Source of the DNA: an uncultured Porphyromonadaceae bacterium
GTDB taxonomy: Bacteria > Bacteroidota > Bacteroidia > Bacteroidales > Muribaculaceae
Length of the DNA stretch: 12,875 nt
Direction of reading: 5' to 3'
Assembly (NCBI GenBank): GCA_947178685.1
Contig: CAMWZE010000015.1
Span: forward strand, 1 to 12,875
Shown here in pieces: positions 1-6,523 of this stretch. The translations under genes were made by a program, and so were the position numbers. The notes beneath the pieces are model-generated. The model worked only from the letters and a program-made list of their open reading frames with translations, was not told where the DNA came from and ran no database searches. How positions within the stretch are numbered: position 1 is the stretch's first letter; every line of letters begins with the position of its first letter.

Positions 1-215
1 TAAAACGTTCCAAGGATGACAATCCTACGATCGGAATACTTCTATGCGAAGATACGGACGATGATATTGCCAGATACTCAGTGCTTCACGACAACGATCA
101 TATGTTTGCATCAAAATATATGACACTTATGCCATCACCCAACCAGCTCCGTGCCGAGATAGAACGACAGAAAGAGATTTACTATCTCAAAGCGAAGTCG
201 ATAGAGGAAGAATAA
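1..215 (+). CDS. DUF1016 / YhcG-type PDDEXK nuclease family protein, C-terminal end (5' part outside window)
   Basis: The reading frame is open from the left edge (first full codon at base 3) to TAA at 213-215, giving about 70 residues. The segment NPTIGILLCEDTDDDIARYS, followed by HMFASKYMTLMPS and a charged C-terminus ending AKSIEEE, resembles the end of DUF1016/YhcG proteins. Those are PDDEXK-fold putative nucleases often found within or beside restriction-modification loci. The catalytic core would lie upstream or at the edge of what is visible, so activity cannot be judged here. The methyltransferase fragment starts 39 bp downstream on the same strand, consistent with one defence operon. 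Identification rests on remembered family sequence. Confidence 0.72.
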   Translation, partial: KRSKDDNPTIGILLCEDTDDDIARYSVLHDNDHMFASKYMTLMPSPNQLRAEIERQKEIYYLKAKSIEEE

Positions 216-254
216 TTATCAGAGTAACTAAAAAAGTAAGTTCAAAATAATAGT

Positions 255-770
255 ATGCCGTCACTCAACTGGATTGGTAAAGAGAAGATTATTACCCATC
301 ACGCCGAAGTGCCTTTTCGCGTGTTGGAGCATCGCTATGGCTTCAATAGCAAATGCCCTGACAGCACTGAGGCCAGCGGTACTGGCAATAAGATAATTCA
401 CGGTGATAATCTTGCTGCTCTCAAATCGCTCCTTCCTGAATATGAAGGACGCATTGATTGTATCTATATCGATCCGCCGTATAACACCGGCAAAGAAAAC
501 TGGTGTTATAACGATAACGTCAATGACCCTCACATTCTTCGTTGGCTTGGAGAGGTGGTCAGGGTTGAGGGAGAGGATTTCACGCCCCACAACAAATGGC
601 TCTGCATGATGTATCCGCGCCTTGTACTTTTGCGTCAGTTGCTCTCCGACAAGGGCGCAATCTTCATCTCAATTGACGATAATGAGGTGTCGCGTCTGCG
701 TACCATCTGCGACGATATTTTCGGAGCAAACTGCTTCAAAGGTGACGTAATATGGCATAATACCTATTGA
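255..770 (+). pseudogene. Truncated type III (beta-class) DNA adenine methyltransferase, Mod-like N-terminal fragment
   Basis: The 171-codon ORF begins MPSLNWIGKEKIITHHAEVP and carries HGDNLAALKSLLP followed by the catalytic motif IV DPPYNTG (D73-G79). It continues with DNKWLCMMYPRL-like and FISIDDNEVSRLR segments typical of Bacteroidales type III/site-specific adenine methyltransferases. In this beta class the AdoMet-binding FxGxG motif lies C-terminal to DPPY. Here the frame stops at WHNTY* before that motif, so the product should be inactive. Full-length relatives run to roughly 500-700 residues. No C-terminal part and no Res subunit gene occur in the window. The gene is cut immediately upstream of the gajA-like gene, suggesting the Gabija module replaced its 3' portion. 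The ATG at 255 is the natural start, 39 bp after the upstream stop. Confidence 0.82.
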
Positions 771-772
771 AA

Positions 773-803
773 TTTGACTAATAAATCTAGTTCTATACTT
801 AAA
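773..803 (+). promoter_or_regulatory. Possible Bacteroidetes-type promoter for the gajA-gajB module
   Basis: TTTG at 773-776 is followed after 19 nt by TACTTAAA at 796-803. This resembles the Bacteroidetes -33 (TTTG) and -7 (TAnnTTTG) pair, although the -7 element matches only partly. It lies just past the premature stop of the methyltransferase fragment and 73 bp before the gajA-like start, where an incoming module's own promoter would be expected. This is pattern matching only. Confidence 0.3.
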
Positions 804-876
804 ATAGGCTACCTCATAAGTAACGTTTCGGTGGTAAATGGAATGTTGAATAAAGATAAAAGCGGAATAAAGTTGT

Positions 877-2712
877 ATGTTTCTTTCAAAACTTCACATT
901 GTAAACTATAGAGGGATAAAAGACCTTATGTTACATTTTGATCCAAAACTGAATGTGTTGATTGGACCAAATGGTAGGAATAAAACTGCGATTATCGATG
1001 CTATAAGACTTTTCTATAGCAAAGGGACGCAGCAACCACTTTATGTCACACAAGATGATTTTCATGTGGAGATGAAGGATGGAGAGTCTATTCAAAGCGA
1101 GGAGATTATTATAACATATGACTTTGATGATTTGTCTGAAGAGCAGGAGGGTTTGTTCTACCAATATTTAATATTGGTAGACAACTGCCTACACGCTCGT
1201 GTAACCCTTAGGTATACATTAGATTTGAAAGGGCGAGTTCGCACAGAGTTTTATACTGGAAAGGAATCAGGTCAGAGGGCAGATCCAGAAACCCTGAATT
1301 TCTTTGTATCCTATTATTTAGGTGCTTTAAGAGATTCAACAAAGGACTTATTATCTCCATGGGACAATAAACTGGGTGCTGTAATTAACCGAAAGATAAA
1401 AAAGGCAAAGTCAGATTCAGTCTACGTTGATATTTTAAAAACAGCCAATGCTCAACTGCTTATACAGGCGGAAGTCGCTTCTACAAAAGAGTTAGTAAAT
1501 ACCAATTTAGATCGTCTCAATCAAGGCTTTAATCTTGGATTACAAATAGAAGACCGAAAAGTTGAACGAATCGTCAGCCTCATAAAACCATTTTTACCCC
1601 ATGCTGGTGGAACTGATGGCTTCCCCTTATATCAGAATAGTCTTGGGTATAATAATGTCCTCTACGTAGCAACTGTTCTTAGTGATCTTGAAGAATGTCA
1701 TCGAGATGAAAAGAACTATCATTATATCCTTCTCATAGAAGAACCTGAGGCACATCTGCATCCACAACTTCAAGTTAATCTCTATAATTTTTTAATCAAT
1801 GCAGATAGTCAGAATAATTGCCAAATCTTCATAACTTCCCATTCTCCTACTTTAACTTCCAAGGTTCCGTTTGAGAATCTAATCATCATAAATGAACGCG
1901 CTGTAAAGGTCTCCGATATATTCAAATACCATGAAGATCATTGTAAAGAACTTGAATCAAATACTACTGAAATTAAAAGATTTAAGTATATGTTGCAAAG
2001 GTATCTGGATGTCACAAGATCACAACTGTTCTTCTCAAATGGTTGCGTTTTGGTAGAAGGAGTATCAGAAGCACTTTTAATAGAATGTTTTGCAAAGAAA
2101 TTAGGGAAATCTTTGACTGAGCGACAGATCGAAATTGTAAATATGGAGGGTACTGCCTTCTATCAGTTTTTACTTCTTTTTAACTCTAAATATGAGACAC
2201 TTCGGTTGCCATTTAAAATCGCGGTTGTGACAGATGGGGATCAGTTTACAGTTTCCAAAGATTTCTCATTAAGTCATTTAATCGATGAGGATAAGCTTGA
2301 ATCTCTTCGAGAAGGAATTAAGAATAGTCCTGAGTGTAATCGTATTCCAAAATTGCGTAGATTCTCCACAAATAAACTCATAGGGGTATTCGTTGGTAAG
2401 AAGACCTTTGAATATGAACTATGCAGAGCTAACGTATGCGACACAATTGAGGAAACAGTTGAAAACTCTTTTTTCAAATTTTTGCAAAAGATTTCTTCAG
2501 AAGATATGAAAAGAGTGCACAAGCACATGACTTCATCATTTCCATCTGGTAATCTCTCGGAAGATAATAAAATGGATGTTGCTCTTCTGATGTGGAAAGC
2601 TTGTCCTGGGAAATCAGAAATGGCACAGGCATTGGCTTATGAGATTGAGACTCTTAATGATTTTGTAATACCCGATTATTTGCGGGAGGCTATCAATCAT
2701 CTAGTAGAATGA
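877..2712 (+). CDS. gajA: Gabija-like GajA: OLD-family ATPase with TOPRIM nuclease domain
   Basis: The 611-aa protein begins with an SMC/OLD-type ATPase (FLSKLHIVNYRGIKDL). The Walker A loop is at residues 30-37 (GPNGRNKT), Walker B is IEEPEAHLHP (about 287-296) and the H-loop is SHSP (321-324). A C-terminal TOPRIM domain follows, with the conserved glutamate segment LVEGVSE (E394, E398) and the DxD metal motif TDGD (D453, D455). An OLD nuclease paired with a UvrD-like helicase is the Gabija architecture, in which GajA is a DNA nicking/cleaving nuclease that assembles with GajB against phage. Its length is close to the known ~580-residue GajA. The usual glycine before the Walker A lysine is Asn35, which is atypical. 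The gene is visibly AT-rich compared with the glp genes, suggesting horizontal transfer. The A-rich leader has no Shine-Dalgarno site, usual for Bacteroidetes. The next gene follows after 4 nt. A lone OLD nuclease with another helicase partner is the alternative. Confidence 0.83.
   Translation: MFLSKLHIVNYRGIKDLMLHFDPKLNVLIGPNGRNKTAIIDAIRLFYSKGTQQPLYVTQDDFHVEMKDGESIQSEEIIITYDFDDLSEEQEGLFYQYLILVDNCLHARVTLRYTLDLKGRVRTEFYTGKESGQRADPETLNFFVSYYLGALRDSTKDLLSPWDNKLGAVINRKIKKAKSDSVYVDILKTANAQLLIQAEVASTKELVNTNLDRLNQGFNLGLQIEDRKVERIVSLIKPFLPHAGGTDGFPLYQNSLGYNNVLYVATVLSDLEECHRDEKNYHYILLIEEPEAHLHPQLQVNLYNFLINADSQNNCQIFITSHSPTLTSKVPFENLIIINERAVKVSDIFKYHEDHCKELESNTTEIKRFKYMLQRYLDVTRSQLFFSNGCVLVEGVSEALLIECFAKKLGKSLTERQIEIVNMEGTAFYQFLLLFNSKYETLRLPFKIAVVTDGDQFTVSKDFSLSHLIDEDKLESLREGIKNSPECNRIPKLRRFSTNKLIGVFVGKKTFEYELCRANVCDTIEETVENSFFKFLQKISSEDMKRVHKHMTSSFPSGNLSEDNKMDVALLMWKACPGKSEMAQALAYEIETLNDFVIPDYLREAINHLVE
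1158..1180 (+). repeat. Perfect 11-bp-arm palindrome inside the gajA-like gene
   Basis: CTACCAATATT at 1158-1168 and its exact reverse complement at 1170-1180 flank a single T at 1169. The palindrome lies in the coding sequence for FYQYLILVDN. It could form an mRNA hairpin or a protein-binding site, or it may be chance in AT-rich coding sequence. Confidence 0.85.
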
Positions 2713-2716
2713 TGTC

Positions 2717-4492
2717 ATGGAATATGAATTAACGGATGAACGAAGAAGATATATTGAAGCTAAAGGCTTCTCTATTCTAACGGCATGTCCCGGTAGCGGC
2801 AAAACTACAAGTATTGCCTATAAACTAGGGGTGTTAAATGGTTGTAAGTCTAATAGGGTTATCAGTCTATCATTCACGAATAACGCTGTCGCTGAATTGA
2901 TAGACACCTATGAGTGTTTGTATGGCTCACGTATTGCTTTTCCTCATGTAATATCAACCATAGATAGTTTTCTGAGTCAATACATCGTTTTACCATTTTG
3001 GTATCTTATACCAGGACTTAAACAACGGCCTACAATTATGGATGATACCAAAGATGCCTCTCTATATGAACGTCATTATAAGGGGAAAGATGGCAAATGG
3101 CATAGTGGCTTTTATACGAGATTAACTGATGAGCAACGGAAATTCTATTACTCCCACATGGATAAAGAATACTCAATAATTGGTCCCGAATCCTATTGTT
3201 GTGGGAATCTCCTAATAGAGGCTCCGGAAGGTAACGTAGTCGCACGACATATAATAAACAGACGTCTTAATTTAGCCATCCTGACCTCCGCAGATGTTGA
3301 ATATTATTCCAAGTGTATTCTATCCCAGCATCCAGTAATAGCTCATGCACTTGCAAAGCGCTTCAATTATCTTATAATGGATGAGGCTCAAGATATGTCT
3401 AAAATTCAATTTGAAATAATCCAACTACTTATCAATGGCGGATTACAAAATGTTGAATTAGTAGGAGACTTACGACAAAGCATTTATGCGTGGAGAAACG
3501 CCTATCCTGAAATGTTCCGAAAATTCCTTAATGACAATAAATGGGTCCAACTTCAATTCATACACAATCGAAGAAGTACCCAAACTATCATAGATCAATA
3601 CAATAAAATTAAAGAGAAACAAGACCAAGAAATTAGATCTCATAAGGTACAGTCATTAGGCTTGCCGATTTATGTCTATCACTTTGATGAGGGCAATGAG
3701 CAGAAACTGATCCAACACTTTATTAATATATGTGAAAGTCATGACCTTCATAAAAGAAAAATAATATGTCGAGGAACTGACCAATATAAAGAATTGAGTG
3801 GTAATGAAGATGCAAAATCTTGTTGGAAATCAAGCATTCCAACATTAATAATCAAATCGTATGATGAATTTTCCAGAGGGGATATAACTGAATCGATAAG
3901 GACAATGATGTATGTTTATTCAATGATAAATGACAAATACAAGAAAAATTCAACCTCAAATTCCGGTAAGAATGAATTTGTCTCAACCTTATCTTATTTA
4001 GAAGAAAATCCACTTGATATCTCTAAACTTTTATTGTTTTTGAGAAAGCTTCCATCAACCACTCTTTCTGTAGAGCAGTGGCAAAGAGATGTGCAACGCC
4101 TAATTGAACAGCATTTCAATTTTGATGTTGGAACCATTGACTTTGAGATAAAACAAAGAATGGATCACTGTAAAATGAAAGATGTAAAACAGACAGCTGT
4201 CTGTGACTTTTTTCGTATAAAATTCAATCCTTACGCATCAGAAGTAAGTACGGTACATAAAGTTAAAGGGCTGACATTTGATGCTTGCTTGGTTTTTCTC
4301 AAACAAAATCAATCAACTAATCTTTCCCTTGAACTTTTTTCCAATGCTAAGAAATTAAAGGAAAGGCATCGCTTGCTCTATGTTGCTTGTTCCCGACCTC
4401 GTCAACTATTAGCATTGGCTATTCCCAAATCTGAACCGAAAGAAAAAATAGACAAGTACATAAATCCCGGATACTTATATATAGAAATTTGA
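2717..4492 (+). CDS. gajB: Gabija-like GajB: UvrD/PcrA-type superfamily 1 helicase
   Basis: The 591-aa protein has the SF1A helicase motifs in order: Walker A ACPGSGKTT (residues 23-31), motif Ia SFTNNAVAEL, motif II DEAQD (222-226), motif III GDLRQSIYAWR, a motif IV-like HNRRST, motif V STVHKVKG (511-518) and motif VI RLLYVACSRPR (552-562). All key residues look intact. It is somewhat longer than the described B. cereus GajB (about 494 aa) but shorter than housekeeping UvrD/PcrA (over 700 aa), as expected for this accessory group. The ATG lies 4 nt after the gajA-like stop, implying translational coupling and one transcript. In Gabija, GajB senses DNA ends or single strands and activates the GajA nuclease; that role is inferred from context. 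It shares the low GC of its partner. Confidence 0.83.
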   Translation: MEYELTDERRRYIEAKGFSILTACPGSGKTTSIAYKLGVLNGCKSNRVISLSFTNNAVAELIDTYECLYGSRIAFPHVISTIDSFLSQYIVLPFWYLIPGLKQRPTIMDDTKDASLYERHYKGKDGKWHSGFYTRLTDEQRKFYYSHMDKEYSIIGPESYCCGNLLIEAPEGNVVARHIINRRLNLAILTSADVEYYSKCILSQHPVIAHALAKRFNYLIMDEAQDMSKIQFEIIQLLINGGLQNVELVGDLRQSIYAWRNAYPEMFRKFLNDNKWVQLQFIHNRRSTQTIIDQYNKIKEKQDQEIRSHKVQSLGLPIYVYHFDEGNEQKLIQHFINICESHDLHKRKIICRGTDQYKELSGNEDAKSCWKSSIPTLIIKSYDEFSRGDITESIRTMMYVYSMINDKYKKNSTSNSGKNEFVSTLSYLEENPLDISKLLLFLRKLPSTTLSVEQWQRDVQRLIEQHFNFDVGTIDFEIKQRMDHCKMKDVKQTAVCDFFRIKFNPYASEVSTVHKVKGLTFDACLVFLKQNQSTNLSLELFSNAKKLKERHRLLYVACSRPRQLLALAIPKSEPKEKIDKYINPGYLYIEI

Positions 4493-4557
4493 AAAGATAG
4501 AATAATATCTCTGCTTTTATGTTGAAAGAGTAAAAAACGAAAAGAACAGTTAATATT

Positions 4558-4725
4558 ATGATTAAGCTGCGGTGCATTGTCGAGCATATCACTTATCAGC
4601 ATACGGAGAACGGTTGGTCTGTGATGAAAGTCAATGTCAAGGGATATAATGGTATTGGGTACGCTATCCAAAACCAAACCCTATCCAAACGCAATCCCAA
4701 GCTAAAGAAACGACTAAATTCATAA
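4558..4725 (+). pseudogene. N-terminal remnant of a RecD-like (RecD2-type) helicase
   Basis: The 55-codon ORF begins MIKLRCIVEHITYQHTENGW and continues SVMKVNVKGYN, which matches the start of Bacteroidetes RecD-like ATP-dependent helicases (N-terminal OB-like domain). Similarity appears to stop near residue 31, after which an unrelated basic tail (IQNQTLSKRNPKLKKRLNS) runs to TAA. Intact relatives exceed 700 residues, so all helicase motifs are missing. It starts 65 bp after the gajB-like stop. The tail DNA contains repeated ATCCAAA-like words, perhaps junction sequence. A genuine small protein is possible but less likely. Confidence 0.6.
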
Positions 4726-4733
4726 ATCATGAG

Positions 4734-4928
4734 TTGCATTTTTTTCTCGAAACAGAATGGGAACAGTCCATTCATGATATGAAAAAGGAATCATCGGTAC
4801 GCCCTTTGTTGCAGTATCTCAATGCTTCGGAAGGTACAGAGTTTGTATTTCTACAGGTAGCGACTCGTGCCGAGTTTGAATACTACCTTGATCATTTATC
4901 AAGATTGTCTTATCAACGTAAGCATTAA
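4734..4928 (+). pseudogene. N-terminal remnant of a DUF6642-like protein
   Basis: The frame reads HELHFFLETEWEQSIHDMKK, then ESSVRPLLQYLNASEGTEFV and QVATRAEFEYYLDHLSRLSYQRKH*. The pattern of an E-W segment, SSVRPLLxxL and VATRxEFxYYL resembles my recollection of the N-terminal third of DUF6642 proteins (about 200 aa, unknown function). The only nearby initiator is TTG at 4734; the frame is open further upstream, so the native start may be lost. The frame ends inside the inverted repeat at 4917-4967, so the last residues are probably junction sequence. The family name is from memory and should be treated as tentative. Confidence 0.5.
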
Positions 4929-4967
4929 CGCAACTACACCTTGCGATAAGCTGAGTTAATGCTTACG
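4917..4967. repeat. 51-bp imperfect hairpin with perfect 13-bp inverted repeats
   Basis: CGTAAGCATTAAC (4917-4929) is exactly reverse-complemented at 4955-4967. Inside lies a second pair, CGCAA (4929-4933) and TTGCG (4941-4945), around a CTACACC loop. The right side carries an extra 9-nt bulge (ATAAGCTGA). The element sits precisely between the DUF6642-like fragment and the Y-family polymerase fragment. No T-run follows, so it is not a typical intrinsic terminator. It might be a recombination-associated hairpin or a miniature element. Confidence 0.8.
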
Positions 4968-5145
4968 GACCAACTATCTCCAGACGTATAAGAGGACGGC
5001 TCACGAGTTGGCTGTCAAGATGATTCGTGAGGTTCTGTCGGAGACTGGTATCACCGCAACCGCCGGAATCGGGACGAACATGTATCTCTGCAAGATTGCT
5101 ATGGATATAGTTGCTAAGAAGATGCCTGCGGACAATGATGTGTAA
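4966..5145 (+). pseudogene. Internal fragment of a Y-family DNA polymerase (DinB/UmuC-like)
   Basis: An open frame of about 59 codons reads TNYLQTYKRTAHELAVKMIR, then EVLSETGITATAGIGTNMYL and CKIAMDIVAKKMPADND, ending V*. The segment TGITATAGIGTNxYLCKxAMDIVAKKMPAD is characteristic of the palm/fingers region of Bacteroidales Y-family polymerases (compare the SxGIGxNKxLAKxA motif of DinB/UmuC). Both ends are missing: the left end coincides with the inverted repeat at 4917-4967 and the right end with the IS21 left end near 5141, whose sequence supplies the stop codon. It cannot be functional. Confidence 0.8.
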
Positions 5146-5166
5146 TCGGTAATTTTGCATCCACAA

Positions 5167-5238
5167 AAAATGGTAAAGTTGAATAACCAGAAAATGGTAA
5201 AGTTGAATAACCAGAAAATGGAAAAATTCAATAACCAG
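5167..5238 (+). repeat. Three tandem 24-bp repeats of the IS21 left end
   Basis: Copies lie at 5167-5190, 5191-5214 and 5215-5238. The first two are identical (start AAAATGGTAAAG, end AATAACCAG) and the third differs at three positions. IS21-family ends are known to carry multiple repeats that act as IstA binding sites. The minus-strand reading frames across this stretch only translate the repeat and are not genes. Confidence 0.9.
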
Positions 5239-5262
5239 TTCACTCATACTTGGACATAAAAA

Positions 5263-5308
5263 AGGCGTTTGTAATTTTAGGATTGCAACCTAAAACTAAC
5301 AAACGCCT
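5263..5308 (+). promoter_or_regulatory. Stem-loop directly upstream of the istA start codon
   Basis: AGGCGTTTG followed by TAATTTTAGG (5263-5281) pairs with CCTAAAAC, TAAC and AAACGCCT (5289-5308), with minor mismatches, around an ATTGCAA loop. The stem ends on the base before the istA ATG at 5309. Such placement could limit transposase expression from read-through transcripts, as known for other insertion sequences. The function here is inferred. Confidence 0.7.
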
Positions 5309-5699
5309 ATGGAAGAGCATGACAAACTATCAAAACTCACCATGTGGAGCAAAATTAAGGAATTTATTTCAGATGGCCTAAATTACAGCGAGATTTCTCG
5401 CAGGCTTGAGATTGACAGGCAGACAGTATCTTTGTATGCTTCGATGAGCTACGATGAGTTTGTATCGAGCCGGAACTACAACAAGATCTACAGCCACAAG
5501 CTTAACGCTTACGAGGATTATGTCGTGGCATACCTCACCAAATATCCGGAGGTGTCGGCGGCGCGTGTGCATGACAGGCTGAAGGAAGAGTATCCGGGAG
5601 ATGAACAAGCAGCCCGAGACACCCTACGGGGAGTATGCTCAGGTGGATTTTGGTGAAAAATGGATGAAGGGTGCCGAAGGGAGCAGTGTCAAGATATAT
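5309..5699 (+). pseudogene. istA: Decayed IS21 transposase istA (internal deletion, frameshift, 3' truncation)
   Basis: The first frame (5309 to about 5599) encodes KLTMWSKIKEFISDGLNYSE and ISRRLEIDRQTVSLYASMSY, the N-terminal helix-turn-helix of IstA, then [20 protein letters not shown]. Near 5599 the coding sense jumps to another frame (from 5601: [20 protein letters not shown] then [11 protein letters not shown]), which contains the first catalytic Asp region (QVDFGE) of the DDE domain. Compared with intact IstA proteins of about 500 aa, roughly 30-45 residues are missing at this jump and everything after SSVKIY is lost at the glpF boundary. No IstB gene is present, so the element is immobile unless helped in trans. 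Confidence 0.85.
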
Positions 5700-6446
5700 T
5701 CACGCTCCGCAAAGTGTGCAACCCCAGTAGACAAGAGCCGCAAACACTCCTCCGATGATAGGGCCCAGTATCGGAACCCATACATATTTCCATTTGCTTG
5801 AACCCTTCCCCTTTATTGGCAAAAGAGAATGAGCCAGGCGCGGACCGAAGTCTCGAACCGGATTGATGGCGTAGCCGGTGGTGCCTCCAAGAGACATACC
5901 TATTACAATGACGAGCAATGACACAGGGAGAGCTCCTATGGAGCCCAAACCTACCTCCGCCATATTCCCTTTTCCTGACATAAAAAGGATGACGAGCACA
6001 AGTACGAAGGTGCCTATCACCTCGGAGAGGAAATTCCTTTTCATATTCTCTATCGCCGGAATAGTGGCGAAGACTCCTAATTTTGTATCGGGATCTTCCG
6101 TAAGATCAAAATGGTCTTTATAGAAATAATAGATTGCCACAGCCGCAAGGAAAGCGCCAATTAGTTGTGATAGAATATAAGGCGCTACCAAGGTCCAGCT
6201 GAATTTTCCAGCCGATGCAAGGCCTATTGTCACGGCCGGGTTGAGATGGGCTCCAGTGTATGGGCCCGCTATCAACACCCCGCACATGACCGCAAGACCC
6301 CATGCAAGAGTGACCACTACCCAGCCTGCTCCCTGCCCTTTCGAGCGTGTCAGGGAGGTGCAGGCACAGACTCCAACTCCAAGAAGTATCATTACAAACG
6401 TGCCCAGAAATTCAAACAGGCACTGTAGGAAAACTGATGGTGCCAT
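5700..6446 (-). CDS. glpF: GlpF-type aquaglyceroporin (glycerol facilitator)
   Basis: This 248-aa MIP-family protein lets glycerol diffuse across the inner membrane. It has six hydrophobic segments and the two pore half-helix motifs: GAHLNPAVT (N69-P70-A71) and [13 protein letters not shown] (N195-P196-V197). The Asp after the Arg of the second motif marks the glycerol-conducting branch, and the Arg is the selectivity-filter residue. The second motif is NPV rather than NPA. The protein is shorter than E. coli GlpF (281 aa) but reaches the end of TM6 ([11 protein letters not shown]), so it looks complete. Its last codons abut the IS21 remnant, and the native C-terminus or terminator may have been trimmed. 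It lies 77 bp downstream of glpK on the same strand. The start at 6446 places the first membrane helix in the usual position. Confidence 0.9.
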   Translation of the reverse strand: MAPSVFLQCLFEFLGTFVMILLGVGVCACTSLTRSKGQGAGWVVVTLAWGLAVMCGVLIAGPYTGAHLNPAVTIGLASAGKFSWTLVAPYILSQLIGAFLAAVAIYYFYKDHFDLTEDPDTKLGVFATIPAIENMKRNFLSEVIGTFVLVLVILFMSGKGNMAEVGLGSIGALPVSLLVIVIGMSLGGTTGYAINPVRDFGPRLAHSLLPIKGKGSSKWKYVWVPILGPIIGGVFAALVYWGCTLCGA

Positions 6447-6523
6447 AATTTATATGTGTTTAGAGGTAAGTATTAGAAAAAGCGATATGTTACAAATTTC
6501 AAGAGCCATTCCGCTCCAACTCT

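Larger units (their letters stand above)
5141..5699 (+). mobile_element. IS21-family element remnant: left end plus decayed istA
   Basis: The remnant starts at a TG dinucleotide (5141), as IS21 ends do, exactly where the polymerase fragment loses its frame. It contains three 24-bp tandem terminal repeats, a hairpin abutting the istA start, and a partial istA. The remainder of istA, all of istB and the right end are absent. The right boundary meets the glpF stop codon at 5700. The left boundary is inferred from the loss of polymerase similarity. Confidence 0.72.

Noticed and set aside
877..2712. PARIS AriA or a retron-associated ATPase
   Set aside because: The ATPase and TOPRIM domains are fused in one protein and paired with a UvrD-like helicase, which fits Gabija; no reverse transcriptase or separate TOPRIM gene is present.
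4493..4520. Intrinsic terminator after gajB
   Set aside because: Only a 5-bp AGATA/TATCT stem of low GC and a short T-run are visible, too weak to call.
4917..4967. Integron attC site
   Set aside because: The terminal box is GTTAATG, which does not fit GTTRRRY, the element is only 51 bp, and no integrase or cassette array is visible.
5167..5238. CRISPR array
   Set aside because: The repeats are directly adjacent with no spacers and no cas genes; they fit IS21 end repeats.
4963..5247. Minus-strand ORFs with repeated FHFLVIQLY-like segments, suggestive of a small membrane protein
   Set aside because: They are translations of the 24-bp IS21 terminal repeats and the antisense of the polymerase fragment.
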